From NCBI RefSeq assembly GCF_900177405.1, contig NZ_LT840185.1, positions 1,665,501 to 1,729,500 on the forward strand: a stretch of 64,000 bases of DNA, written 5' to 3'. Under the pieces are notes generated by a model that saw only the letters and a list, made by a program, of their open reading frames with translations, had not been told where the DNA came from and did not search any database. Below, in pieces: positions 11,149 through 19,941 of the stretch. Position numbers and translations under genes: made by a program. Numbering within the stretch: the stretch's first letter is position 1; each line of letters opens with the position of its first letter. The DNA is from Allosphingosinicella indica (lineage in GTDB: Bacteria > Pseudomonadota > Alphaproteobacteria > Sphingomonadales > Sphingomonadaceae).

Positions 11149-11421
11149 ATGATCCGTCTGGTTATGCTGTGCGCGGCTTTGGCCATGTCTGCCCAGGCGA
11201 CCGCACTTTCGGAAACGTCCGGCGGCAAGAAGAAGCCCAGCAAGACCAAGCTGGTCTGCAAGATGAGTGCGCCGGCGCTCGGCACCCGGCTGGGAGCGAC
11301 GCGCAAATGCGCGACCGAGCAGGAGTGGGCGACCTGGGAGCGCGAGATCGCAGAGGAATCGCGCCGCAATATCGACAAGGTCCAGATGCAGCGCGCGACA
11401 GTCTGTCCGCCGAACTGCTGA
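11149..11421 (+). CDS. Small secreted Cys-containing protein of unknown function
   Basis: I do not recognise a named family. The product is about 90 residues with a short signal peptide (MIRLVMLCAALAMSAQATA) and a mature part with three cysteines, a Lys-rich start, and the pattern GTRLGATRKCAT followed by EW and a helical stretch. Small exported proteins with this C...GxRLG..R.C layout are common in sphingomonads. Start is chosen at ATG 11149 because GGAGGG at 11138-11143 lies five bases before it; two in-frame GTG codons just upstream are too close to that site. It stands alone between two ABC-F genes. Confidence 0.7.
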   Translation: MIRLVMLCAALAMSAQATALSETSGGKKKPSKTKLVCKMSAPALGTRLGATRKCATEQEWATWEREIAEESRRNIDKVQMQRATVCPPNC

Positions 11422-11474
11422 CCGCTTTCCAAATGCCCTGACAACCGTCCGCTGCCCGTGTAAGGGGCGCGGCC

Positions 11475-13355
11475 ATGCTCAACATGTCCGGCATAACCGT
11501 CCGCCTCGGCGGGCGCACGATCCTCGACGGCGCCAGCGCGGCGCTGCCGCCGGGCGCGCGCGTCGGGCTGATCGGGCGCAACGGCGCGGGCAAGTCCACG
11601 CTGATGCGCGTCGTCGCCGGGCTGATGGAGCCGGACGAGGGTAGCGCCGAGATGCCGCGCGCCGCGCGGATCGGCTATATCGCGCAGGAGACCCCTTCCG
11701 GAACCGCGACGCCGTTCGAGACGGTGCTGGCCGCCGACACCGAGCGTGCCGATTTGCTCGCCGCGTCCGAGACCGAGAGCGATCCGCACCGCCTTTCCGA
11801 GATCCACGAGCGGTTGAATGCGATCGGCGCGCACGCCGCGCCAGCGCGTGCGGCGCGCATCCTCGTCGGTCTCGGCTTCGACGAGGCGGCGCAGCAGCGG
11901 CCGCTCGACAGTTTCTCCGGCGGCTGGCGGATGCGCGTGGCGCTCGGCGCCCTGCTCTTCTCCGCGCCTGATCTGCTGCTGCTCGACGAGCCTTCCAACC
12001 ACCTCGATCTCGAAGCGACGCTGTGGCTGGAGAATTTCCTCAAGAGCTATCGCGCGACGATGCTGATCGTCAGCCACGAGCGCGACCTTTTGAACAATGT
12101 CGTCGATCACATCCTCCATCTCGAGGGTGGCAAGGTGACGCTCTATGCGGGCGGCTATGACGCGTTCGAGCGGCAGCGCGCCGAGCGGCAGGCGCAGCAG
12201 GGCGCGATGCGCGAGAAGCAGCTTGCCGAGCGCGCGAAGCTGCAGGCGTTCGTCGATCGCTGGCGCGCCAAGGCCTCCAAGGCGAAGCAGGCGCAGAGCC
12301 GCGTCAAGGCGCTCGCCCGGATGCAGCCGATCGCCGAAGTCGCTGCCGACCCGAGCCTCAGCTTCGATTTTCCGAGCCCCGCCGAGATGAAGCCGCCGCT
12401 GGTGATGCTCGACATGGCGGCCGTCGGCTACGCGCCCGGCAAGCCCGTGCTGTCGCGCGTCAGCCTCCGCCTCGATCCCGACGACCGCATCGCCTTGCTC
12501 GGCCGCAACGGCAACGGCAAGACGACGCTGGCGCGGCTGCTGGCGGCGCAGCTCGCGCCTATGGACGGCGAGATGAACGCGCCCGGCAAGCTCAAGGTCG
12601 GCTATTTCACCCAATATCAGGTCGAGGAGCTGGATAGCGGCGACACGCCGCTCCAGCATATGAGCCGGCTGATGCCCAAGGCGACGCCGGCGGCGGTGCG
12701 CGCGCAATTGGGCCGTTTCGGCTTTTCGGGCGACAAGGCGACGATGCAGGTCGCGAAGATGTCGGGCGGGGAGCGCGCGCGGCTCGCGCTCGCGCTCATC
12801 ACCCGCGATGCGCCGCACCTCCTCATCCTCGACGAGCCGACCAACCATCTGGACGTCGATGCGCGCGAGGCGCTGGTCCAGGCGCTGGCCGATTATGGCG
12901 GCGCGGTCGTGATGGTCAGCCACGACCGGCACATGCTGGAGCTGGCGGCCGACCGGCTGGTGCTGGTCGATGACGGCACCGCACGCGAGTTCGACGGCAG
13001 TCTCGACGATTATACCGATCTGGTCCTCGGCCGCGGCGCGCAGCGTCCGGGGTCAGACGCCGCAGCGGCGCCCAATCGCAAGGATCAGCGCCGCGCCGCC
13101 GCCGAAGCGCGCGAGCGCAACAAGTCGCTGCGCAAGGCCATGCAGCAGGCCGAAGCCGACATCGCCAAGCTGGAGGTGCGGCGCACCGAGATCGACCGTG
13201 CGATGTTCGATCCCTCCTCAGCGAAGGCGGAGGACGCGGGCCGGACGATGACCGAGCTGATGAAGCTCCGCGCCCGCGTCTCCGACCAGATCGAAGCGGC
13301 GGAGGCGGCGTGGCTGGAAGCGAGCGAAGCCGCGGAACGGCAGGACGCAGCTTAG
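11475..13355 (+). CDS. ABC-F ATPase, YheS-like
   Basis: Second ABC-F protein of the window, 626 residues. First cassette: GRNGAGKSTLM, FSGGWRMRVALG, LLLLDEPSNHLD; second: GRNGNGKTTLA, MSGGERARLALAL, LLILDEPTNHLD. The linker contains a long charged helix (about 230-300) with RWRAKASKAKQAQSR, and the C-terminal 90 residues are a coiled coil starting at NRKDQRRAAAEARER, as in YheS. Start ATG 11475; ATG 11484 is possible. Convergent with the M61 peptidase gene, overlapping it by four bases at the stop codons. Expected role: translation factor acting at the ribosomal E site. Confidence 0.9.
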   Translation: MLNMSGITVRLGGRTILDGASAALPPGARVGLIGRNGAGKSTLMRVVAGLMEPDEGSAEMPRAARIGYIAQETPSGTATPFETVLAADTERADLLAASETESDPHRLSEIHERLNAIGAHAAPARAARILVGLGFDEAAQQRPLDSFSGGWRMRVALGALLFSAPDLLLLDEPSNHLDLEATLWLENFLKSYRATMLIVSHERDLLNNVVDHILHLEGGKVTLYAGGYDAFERQRAERQAQQGAMREKQLAERAKLQAFVDRWRAKASKAKQAQSRVKALARMQPIAEVAADPSLSFDFPSPAEMKPPLVMLDMAAVGYAPGKPVLSRVSLRLDPDDRIALLGRNGNGKTTLARLLAAQLAPMDGEMNAPGKLKVGYFTQYQVEELDSGDTPLQHMSRLMPKATPAAVRAQLGRFGFSGDKATMQVAKMSGGERARLALALITRDAPHLLILDEPTNHLDVDAREALVQALADYGGAVVMVSHDRHMLELAADRLVLVDDGTAREFDGSLDDYTDLVLGRGAQRPGSDAAAAPNRKDQRRAAAEARERNKSLRKAMQQAEADIAKLEVRRTEIDRAMFDPSSAKAEDAGRTMTELMKLRARVSDQIEAAEAAWLEASEAAERQDAA

Positions 13356-14995
13356 TTTCCCGCCAGCCGCTTCCGGCAGGCGGCGCCCGCCTTGGGCTTC
13401 AGCTCGAACTGCTGGAAGCGCACTCGCTCCTCGCTGCGCGGCAGCCAACTCAGCACACGCTCGCCCTGCTCGTCGGCGACGCGCATGACGATCGGTACGC
13501 GCGAGTCGCCATATTTGAAGCTCTCGCGGCGGACGTAGCGCATCCCCGGCCGCAGCCCCGCCGCCCAGGCCGGGCTCGCGGTGTCGACGGTTTCGAAGCG
13601 GAGCACGCCGTCCTTTTCCTCGGCGGAATAGCCGGACTCGTAGCGCGGCTGCTCCTGCCAGCGGAGCGGACCGCAGGCGTAGAAGAGGTTGCCGAGCAGA
13701 TCGACCGGCGTGCCGGCGAGCATCGCATCGCGCCGCGCGGGCGTCAGCGCGGGAAAGACACGCAGGAAACGCCCGGCCTGAGTCTCGCCGGGGGCGAAAC
13801 GCCCCGGATGCTGCGCCATCTGGACCAGCGCCGCGCGGACGCTCGCCTGGCTGTCGAGCGCGAGCGCGAGCATGTTGCCGCGATCATAGACCTGTTGCTG
13901 CGCGTCGCCGTCCTGCCAGAAGCTCTCCGCCAGCGCGGCATAGGGTTTGGTGCGGGCGGGGGAGGAGGCGTAGCGGAGGAACAGTTCGTTCAGCGCCGCC
14001 GCAGCCTCTTTCTCGTCGCGCAGCCCTGCGCGGACCAGCACCGAATTGGTGACGAAGTCGTTGAATCCTTCGGTGAACCAATATTCGGCCGCGTCGGGCC
14101 TAGCGAGCGGGCCGAGGCTGCCGCCGAGCCAGCGGTGCCCATATTCGTGCGCGAGCAACCGGACGATGTCGGTCATCGGCACGTTTGGGGTCGCGGCGAG
14201 CGCGAAGCCGCCGGTGCGGCCGGTGCCGCCATAGCTCATCGCGCCCGTCTCCCAGCCGGTGAGCGGGATCATCGGCACGAAATAGGGGACGGCGGGCGCC
14301 TGCCAATAGGCGTTGGAGGCAGCGATCACCTTGGCGAGAGCGTCGGCGAATTCGACGTCGCTGTAGGGAAAACGGCCGCGCAGCACGGTCGTGACCTTTT
14401 GCCCGCCGACGTCGCGGCTGGCGATGCGGAGATCGGTGCCGCCGATGAAGATGCCCTGCGCCGCATCGTTGACGGTGAAGCGCGGTGCGGAATCGAGGCT
14501 CCCCGCCACCCGCCATCCCGCCGGTGCCGGCCCCCAGCGGAAGCGCGCCGGCTCGGCCAGGCGCCCCTCCAGCGTCGCCAGCGCGCCCTCGCCGTGGATG
14601 TAGAAGAAGTTCGGCCGCAGCACCGGCCGTGCCTTCTCATATTCCACGGCGGGATCGGCGGCGGTGAGCTTGGCGATGCGGTAGCGCAAAGTGATCGGCG
14701 CGCCGGGGGCGTGGTCGATGCGCCTTTTATCCGGCGCGCCGCCGCCAGCAATCCTGCCACCCTCGGCGGTCAGATCGCCGATCGCTTCGTAGAGCTTGTC
14801 GCTGCCCGCCCATGCGTTGGGCAGCTCGACCACCGTCGTTCCGTCCGCATCGCCCGCGAAGCGCAACGTGATGTCGATCGCGGCGAGGCCGTTGGCGCCG
14901 GTCATCGGCGTCATCGCATATTCGACGCCCGCGGGGGGCGCCGGTGCGGCGCCGATCAGCAGCAGCGCGAGCGCCGCCGGGACCGCGCGCGTCAT
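13352..14995 (-). CDS. M61-family (glycyl aminopeptidase-like) metallopeptidase with PDZ domain
   Basis: Exported zinc peptidase, 547 residues. A signal peptide with cleavage near residue 20 is followed by an N-terminal beta domain, a thermolysin-like catalytic domain with HEYGHRWLGG (HExxH plus downstream region TEGFNDF supplying the third ligand), and a C-terminal PDZ-like segment around residue 460-520 (ASPAWAAGLRPGMRYV). This is the M61 architecture. Its start overlaps the stop of the amidohydrolase gene (ATGA), so the two are likely one operon of periplasmic hydrolases. Substrate unknown; M61 enzymes prefer small N-terminal residues. Confidence 0.88.
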   Translation of the reverse strand: MTRAVPAALALLLIGAAPAPPAGVEYAMTPMTGANGLAAIDITLRFAGDADGTTVVELPNAWAGSDKLYEAIGDLTAEGGRIAGGGAPDKRRIDHAPGAPITLRYRIAKLTAADPAVEYEKARPVLRPNFFYIHGEGALATLEGRLAEPARFRWGPAPAGWRVAGSLDSAPRFTVNDAAQGIFIGGTDLRIASRDVGGQKVTTVLRGRFPYSDVEFADALAKVIAASNAYWQAPAVPYFVPMIPLTGWETGAMSYGGTGRTGGFALAATPNVPMTDIVRLLAHEYGHRWLGGSLGPLARPDAAEYWFTEGFNDFVTNSVLVRAGLRDEKEAAAALNELFLRYASSPARTKPYAALAESFWQDGDAQQQVYDRGNMLALALDSQASVRAALVQMAQHPGRFAPGETQAGRFLRVFPALTPARRDAMLAGTPVDLLGNLFYACGPLRWQEQPRYESGYSAEEKDGVLRFETVDTASPAWAAGLRPGMRYVRRESFKYGDSRVPIVMRVADEQGERVLSWLPRSEERVRFQQFELKPKAGAACRKRLAGN

Positions 14996-16581
14996 TGCGC
15001 GCCCTTCTGCGCCGCCACCATTGCGGCGACATCGGCGAGGAGGGCGTGCGCGTCGTAGACGATGCCGTCCTTGATGGTCCAGCGCACGCCGCCGACCCGC
15101 TCCACCTTGCCGTTCTTGTCGAGCCGCTCGAAGCCGGTGCCGTAGAGAGTCTTGAAATTGTGCAGCGGATTTTCCGGCACGATGACGAGATCGGCGAGCA
15201 TCCCCGGCCGCACCATGCCGATCGGCGCCTCGATCCCCTTGGGCCGGTAGATTTCGTAGGCGCCGTTGCGCGTCGCGGCGACGACCGTCTCCAGCGGCGT
15301 GAATCCCGCCTCCTGGAGCATCTCGAGCTCCTGGATGTAGGGGAAGCCCCAGCTCTGATAGATATAGCCGGGATCGGAGCCGACGGTGACGATGCCGCCC
15401 ATATTCTTATAGTCGTTCATCAGCCGCATGTACGGATTGTAGAAGCGCCGCCACGCGACCTCCTTCTCGGTCGTCCAGTCGAACCAGTAGCTGCCGTGGT
15501 TCACCCGGCTCGGCGCGAAGAAGCGGTAGAGCGAGGGCAGGGTATATTTCTCGTGCCAGTCGGCGTTGCGCGCGCGCATCAGATCGCGCGAGGCCGAGTA
15601 GATGTTGAGCGTGGGATTGAAGATCACGCCATTCTCGAGCTGCTCCTCGAGATAGGCCTTCCACTCCGGCCCGCCGGGCTCGACGATCTGATCGGCCAGG
15701 CGGGCGATCTCGTAGAACCGGTCCTGCTCGTCGAACATGTTATAGTCATTCGAATATTTGGGCAGCCGCCCCTCGCGCAGCAGGCTTTCGAAATGGCCGT
15801 AGAAATGGGTGACGGTGCCGAGCCCCAGCTCGCCCGCGATCCGCGCATTGACCTCCGCGACGCCGCCCTGGCCGAGATGCGCGACGCTGCCGAGCTTGAG
15901 CTTCTTGGCCTCGTCGAGCGCGGCGGCGGTGACGGGCCGCGAGGTGTCGTTGAACAGCTTGATGCCGTCATAGCCCTGCGCCGCCGCCCAGCGAACCCAG
16001 GCGCGCGCCTTTTCGGGCGTGTCGAGGCGGCCGATATTGCCGCCGTCGCCCAGCACCGCATAAGCGAAGATGCGCGGCGCGACGATGCTATTGTCGGCGC
16101 TGCGCCGCTTGTCGGCGATCGATTCCGGGCCGAAGTGGATCGGCACGCCGCGCACGCTGGTGACGCCGTGCGCCAGCCAGAGCTTGTAGCCGTAGCTCGG
16201 CTGCGGCGCCTTCCCGGCATCGCCATTGTGGCCGTGGGTGTCGATGAAGCCGGGCAGCACGAACATGCCGGTCGCGTCGATCTCCTGCGTCGCGTCGCGC
16301 GGCTCGCGGTTTGCGGGGACGGGGAGGCCGGGCGTGCCCGCGCCGCGCACGTCGGTGATGCGGTTGCCCTCGATGACGATGTCGACCGGCCCCTTCGGCG
16401 GTGCGCCGCTGCCGTCGATCAGCGTCGCGCCGCGGATGACGAGCTTGGCATAAGGGCCCGCGCCTTCGTCCGCGCGACGCGCGGGAACCGGCTCCATCCG
16501 TTGCGCGATCGCGGAATCGGCGGCGATCCCCAGCAGCAGGGCGCAGCAGGCGCCAACCTGGGCGAGAACGGAAAACCGCAT
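14992..16581 (-). CDS. Secreted amidohydrolase-superfamily protein
   Basis: Exported metal-dependent hydrolase of 529 residues from ATG 16581, supported by the strong site AAGGGGG just upstream; a longer frame lacks a signal peptide at its start. The signal peptide runs to about residue 28. The catalytic TIM barrel shows GFIDTHGHNGDAG (HxH metal pair), VAHLGQGG and VTHFYGHFE (further His ligands) and VGSDPGYIY (Asp). The end IGMVRPGMLADLVIVPENPL is the typical closing beta domain of imidazolonepropionase-like amidohydrolases. Probably a peptide or amide hydrolase working with the M61 enzyme; exact substrate unknown. Confidence 0.87.
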   Translation of the reverse strand: MRFSVLAQVGACCALLLGIAADSAIAQRMEPVPARRADEGAGPYAKLVIRGATLIDGSGAPPKGPVDIVIEGNRITDVRGAGTPGLPVPANREPRDATQEIDATGMFVLPGFIDTHGHNGDAGKAPQPSYGYKLWLAHGVTSVRGVPIHFGPESIADKRRSADNSIVAPRIFAYAVLGDGGNIGRLDTPEKARAWVRWAAAQGYDGIKLFNDTSRPVTAAALDEAKKLKLGSVAHLGQGGVAEVNARIAGELGLGTVTHFYGHFESLLREGRLPKYSNDYNMFDEQDRFYEIARLADQIVEPGGPEWKAYLEEQLENGVIFNPTLNIYSASRDLMRARNADWHEKYTLPSLYRFFAPSRVNHGSYWFDWTTEKEVAWRRFYNPYMRLMNDYKNMGGIVTVGSDPGYIYQSWGFPYIQELEMLQEAGFTPLETVVAATRNGAYEIYRPKGIEAPIGMVRPGMLADLVIVPENPLHNFKTLYGTGFERLDKNGKVERVGGVRWTIKDGIVYDAHALLADVAAMVAAQKGAQ

Positions 16582-16700
16582 GAAAACCCCCTTGAACTCG
16601 TTTCCCCGCCGCGGCTTGCGCGCAGCTTGACGGCACATTCATGGCCTATTCAACGCTGCTTGACTATGCCACCAACACACCTTCCGGGGACCAGTGGGAC

Positions 16701-17009
16701 ATGATGTTGCGTAAGACCTTCCTGATCACCGTTCTTGCCCTCGCGCTGCCGCTCGGCGCGGTGGCCGACGCGCGCCCGCGCGAGCGCGATCAGGACGCCG
16801 CCTACGAGGCGCGGCAGCAGGGCCGCATCATGTCGCTCCGCACCATCGAATCGCGCATCGTGCCGCGCATGGGCGGCGCCGATTACCTGGGCCCGGAGCT
16901 CGACGCCGGATCGGGCCGCTACCGGCTGAAGTTCATGCGCGAGGGGCGCGTGATCTGGGTCGATGTCGACGCGCGCACCGGCCAGCTCATCGGCCGATCG
17001 GGCAACTGA
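16701..17009 (+). CDS. Small exported PepSY-like protein
   Basis: Protein of about 102 residues with a clear signal peptide (MLRKTFLITVLALALPLGAVADA) and a mature C-terminal half resembling a PepSY unit (YRLKFMREGRVIWVDVDARTGQ). Start taken at ATG 16701 (or ATG 16704); a 20-residue longer frame from 16641 would bury the signal. It precedes a response regulator and kinase in the same direction, an arrangement in which the exported PepSY-like protein may tune the kinase sensor domain from the periplasm. That link is inferred from position only. Confidence 0.72.
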   Translation: MMLRKTFLITVLALALPLGAVADARPRERDQDAAYEARQQGRIMSLRTIESRIVPRMGGADYLGPELDAGSGRYRLKFMREGRVIWVDVDARTGQLIGRSGN

Positions 17010-17130
17010 GCCCTATCGCATATCCGAAACGATCGGCGGTGCGCCGCAATCTTCTGGCGACGAAACTATTGACGGCGAGGTCGGTTGGGCCGCTAAACGC
17101 GGGCAAATACTTTGCCAGAAAGGTCCATCC

Positions 17131-17811
17131 ATGCGGGTTTTGATCGTCGAAGACGAACCCAATCTCGGCCGCCAGCTTCGCGCCACGCTGGAAGGCGCCG
17201 GTTACGCCATCGATCTCGCCACCGACGGCGAGGACGGCCATTATCTCGGTTCCACCGAAAGCTATGACGCGATCATCCTCGATCTCGGCCTGCCGGAGAT
17301 CGACGGGCTGACCGTGCTCGATCGCTGGCGCAAGGAAGGCATGAAGGTGCCGGTGCTGGTGCTGACGGCGCGCGATAGCTGGTCGGACAAGGTGGCCGGG
17401 CTCGATGCCGGCGCCGACGATTATCTCGCCAAGCCGTTCCAGACCGAGGAGCTGATCGCCCGGCTCCGCGCACTCATCCGCCGCGCCTCGGGCAACACCA
17501 GCTCCGAGCTGACCGCAGGCGACGTGCGGCTCGACACGCGATCGGGCAAGGTGACGCTGCAGGGCGAGCCGGTGAAGCTCACCGCGCAGGAATATAAGCT
17601 CTTGAGCTACCTGATGCACCACAAGGGCAAGGTCGTCAGCCGCACCGAGCTGATCGAGCATATCTACGATCAGGATTTCGACCGCGATTCGAACACGATC
17701 GAAGTGTTCGTCACGCGCATCCGCAAGAAACTGGGCGCCGACGTCATCACCACCATCCGCGGCCTCGGCTACAGCCTGGAGGATCCGGAGAACCGGACGC
17801 CGCAGGACTGA
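17131..17811 (+). CDS. OmpR/PhoB-family response regulator
   Basis: Transcriptional response regulator, 226 residues. The receiver has EDEP (acidic pocket), ILDLGLP (phosphoacceptor Asp near 51), LTARDSW and YLAKPF. The winged helix C-terminal domain has KLTAQEYKLLSYLMHHKGKVVSRTEL and VFVTRIRKKLG, typical of PhoP/QseB-like regulators. ATG 17131 is chosen because the receiver fold begins at residue 2 (MRVLIVEDEP); longer frames read non-conserved sequence. The kinase begins 43 bases downstream. Confidence 0.95.
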   Translation: MRVLIVEDEPNLGRQLRATLEGAGYAIDLATDGEDGHYLGSTESYDAIILDLGLPEIDGLTVLDRWRKEGMKVPVLVLTARDSWSDKVAGLDAGADDYLAKPFQTEELIARLRALIRRASGNTSSELTAGDVRLDTRSGKVTLQGEPVKLTAQEYKLLSYLMHHKGKVVSRTELIEHIYDQDFDRDSNTIEVFVTRIRKKLGADVITTIRGLGYSLEDPENRTPQD

Positions 17812-17854
17812 CGATGCCCGCACCCCGGCCCGCCGCCGGCCGCGCCGGACCGCA

Positions 17855-19231
17855 ATGAAGTTCGCGTTCGCCAAGCGGCTGGTGCCGCGCCGCGCCACCG
17901 TCGCGTCGGGATCGCTGACCCGGCGCATGATCACGGTAGCGGCGCTGTGGATCATCGTCCTCCTCGGCGTCGGCGGCGTCGCGCTCGATCGGGTGCTGAC
18001 CAGCGCCATCACCCGCAATTTCGACGCCCAGCTCGAATATGTGCTGACCGCGCTGATCGCCTCGGCCGAGATTGGCCCTGACGGCGAGCCCTATCTCAAC
18101 CGCCCGCCCGCCGATCAGCGGTTCCTGGAACCCTATTCGGGCCTTTATTTCCAGATCTCCGGCCAGAACTTCGAGCCGTTCCGCTCGCGATCGCTGTGGG
18201 ATCGCGCGATCCGCACGGGCGCCGCGCACGACGATCGCGGCATCCACATATACGACAGCGCCGAATTCCAGGATGAGACGCTGCGCATCCTGGAGCGCGA
18301 CGTGCTGCTGCCGGGATCGCAAACGCAATGGCGTTTCCAGGTCGCGCAAAGCCGCGACGGGCTCGACGAACAAATCGACGTGTTGCGCCGCACGATGATC
18401 CGCTCCTTCGTGCTGCTCGGCGTAGGCCTCGTCCTGCTGGCGGTGATCGAGGCCTTTTACGGGCTGTGGCCGCTGCGCCGCGTGCGTCGCGCGATCGCCG
18501 CGATCCGCTCCGGCGAGAGCGCGCGGATCGACGCCCAATTCCCCAACGAGATCCAGCCGCTGATCGAAGAGCTCAACGCGCTGCTCGAACATAATGAAGT
18601 GCAGGCGGAGGAGGCGCGGCGCCACGCGGGCAATCTCGCGCATGCGCTGAAGACGCCGCTCACCGTCATCACCAACGCCGCGACCGCGAAGAGCCCCGAC
18701 CTCGCCGACACCGTCCGGCGCGAGGCGGTGACGATGCGGCGGCAGGTCGATCACCACCTTGCCCGCGCCCGCGCGATCGGCCGCCGATCCAACGCGCAGG
18801 CACGCTCGGACGTCTGGCCCTCGCTGCAGGCGGTAGAACGCGCGGTCGACCGGCTCTACGAGCATGTCACCATCGACCTCGCGGGTGACCGGCAGGTGGC
18901 GGCGCATGTCGAGCGGCAGGATCTCGACGAGATGCTCGGCAATCTCATCGAGAATGCAGCCAAATATGGCGGCGGCCGGGTGTTCGTGACGGTCAAGAAG
19001 ACGCCCGAATGCGTCGAGATCGAGATCGAGGACGATGGCCCCGGCATTCCCGCCGATCAGCGCGACGCCATCTTCGGCCGCGGCGCACGGCTCGATCTCG
19101 AAAAGCCCGGCACCGGCCTCGGCCTCGCCATCGTCCGCGACGTCGCCGAAATCTACGGCGGCTCGGTCGAACTCGAAGAGAGCGAAGACCTTGGTGGCCT
19201 TCTTGCCCGGCTGAAGCTGCCGGTGGTGTGA
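17855..19231 (+). CDS. Two-component sensor histidine kinase, PhoQ/TctE-like
   Basis: Membrane kinase of 458 residues. Two transmembrane helices (about 30-50 and 180-200) flank a periplasmic sensor of roughly 130 residues; a HAMP-like segment follows, then the phosphoacceptor motif NLAHALKTPL (His near 268), the N box NLIENAAKYGG, and EDDGPGIP/GTGLGLAIV. The layout resembles PhoQ-like kinases. It pairs with the upstream response regulator. The signal could be cations or peptides by family analogy, but nothing in the sequence decides it. Confidence 0.92.
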   Translation: MKFAFAKRLVPRRATVASGSLTRRMITVAALWIIVLLGVGGVALDRVLTSAITRNFDAQLEYVLTALIASAEIGPDGEPYLNRPPADQRFLEPYSGLYFQISGQNFEPFRSRSLWDRAIRTGAAHDDRGIHIYDSAEFQDETLRILERDVLLPGSQTQWRFQVAQSRDGLDEQIDVLRRTMIRSFVLLGVGLVLLAVIEAFYGLWPLRRVRRAIAAIRSGESARIDAQFPNEIQPLIEELNALLEHNEVQAEEARRHAGNLAHALKTPLTVITNAATAKSPDLADTVRREAVTMRRQVDHHLARARAIGRRSNAQARSDVWPSLQAVERAVDRLYEHVTIDLAGDRQVAAHVERQDLDEMLGNLIENAAKYGGGRVFVTVKKTPECVEIEIEDDGPGIPADQRDAIFGRGARLDLEKPGTGLGLAIVRDVAEIYGGSVELEESEDLGGLLARLKLPVV

Positions 19232-19235
19232 GCCA

Positions 19236-19268
19236 TTGCGCAACGTTACGGTAAGACGTATCTTACCG
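19236..19268 (+). promoter_or_regulatory. Toxin-antitoxin promoter with palindromic operator
   Basis: TTGCGC (19236-19241) and TATCTT (19259-19264) form a plausible -35/-10 pair with a 17-base spacer. A perfect 8-bp inverted repeat, CGGTAAGA-CGTA-TCTTACCG (19249-19268), covers the -10 box and ends two bases before the antitoxin ATG. Transcription would begin at or very near the ATG, and no ribosome binding site is visible, so the message may be leaderless. This is the expected design for autorepression by an AbrB-type antitoxin. Confidence 0.6.
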
Positions 19269-19270
19269 AC

Positions 19271-19555
19271 ATGAACGCACACACTAAATTGTCGGCGAAG
19301 GGCCAGATCGTCATCCCGAAAGCGGTGCGCGAGCGCATGAAATGGGCACAGGGCGACGATCTGGAAATCGTCGAGACGGCGGGTGGTCTTTTATTGCGTC
19401 CCAGAACGCCGCGTCGCGAGACGATCACGCTGGAAGAATTCCGGCGCCGGGTTCCGCGCCATGAGGGACCGGCGGTTTCGCTGGAAGAAATGGAAAAAGC
19501 GATCGACGAGGCGATGGCGGAGCGCTGGAAGCGCAAGGAAGCCGACAGCCGGTGA
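19271..19555 (+). CDS. AbrB/MazE-type antitoxin
   Basis: DNA-binding antitoxin of 94 residues. The N-terminal swapped-hairpin domain is clear: KLSAKGQIVIPKAVRERM and GDDLEIVET. The C-terminal half (about 50-94), charged and helical, should wrap the toxin. The stop overlaps the toxin start (GTGA). The dimer would bind the palindrome directly upstream of its own start codon. Confidence 0.9.
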   Translation: MNAHTKLSAKGQIVIPKAVRERMKWAQGDDLEIVETAGGLLLRPRTPRRETITLEEFRRRVPRHEGPAVSLEEMEKAIDEAMAERWKRKEADSR

Positions 19556-19941
19556 AGGCCATCGATACCAATATCCTGATCCGCGCGATTACTGGTGACG
19601 ATCCGCGCCAGGCAGAACGGGCAAACGAAATCATCGCATCGGGCGTGTTCGTCTCGTCGGGCGTGTGGATCGAAAGCGAATGGGTTCTCAGCTTTTCTTA
19701 CCACTGGCCTCGCGATCGCATTGCCGACGCGCTGGCCATCTTCATGGAGCTGGCGACCGTCCACGCTGTCGATCTCCAAGGATTGCGCTGGGCGCTTGAC
19801 CGATACCGGGAAGGAGCCGACTGGGCTGACATGATTCATCTGGTCGATGCCGCAGACGTCGCAACTTTCGTGACTTTCGATCGCGCGCTGGCGCGACGCG
19901 CAGGTCCGCAGGCACCGGCACATGTCGAGACCGTCGCATGA
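19552..19941 (+). CDS. VapC-like PIN-domain ribonuclease toxin
   Basis: PIN-domain nuclease of 129 residues beginning at GTG 19552. Acidic active-site residues are in place: Asp5 (AIDTNILIR), Glu41 (WIESEW), Asp93 (ADWADMIH) and Asp110 (TFDRAL). VapC-family toxins cut tRNA or rRNA loops; the target here is unknown. It is paired with the AbrB-type antitoxin (a VapBC-like pair). Its last bases overlap the start of the polyprenyl diphosphate synthase gene (ATGA at 19938-19941), so toxin and essential enzyme are probably on one message. Confidence 0.88.
   Translation: MKAIDTNILIRAITGDDPRQAERANEIIASGVFVSSGVWIESEWVLSFSYHWPRDRIADALAIFMELATVHAVDLQGLRWALDRYREGADWADMIHLVDAADVATFVTFDRALARRAGPQAPAHVETVA

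Noticed and set aside
16641-17009. Longer start for the PepSY-like protein at 16641
   Set aside because: It would place 20 polar residues before a clear signal peptide; ATG 16701 or 16704 fits export better.
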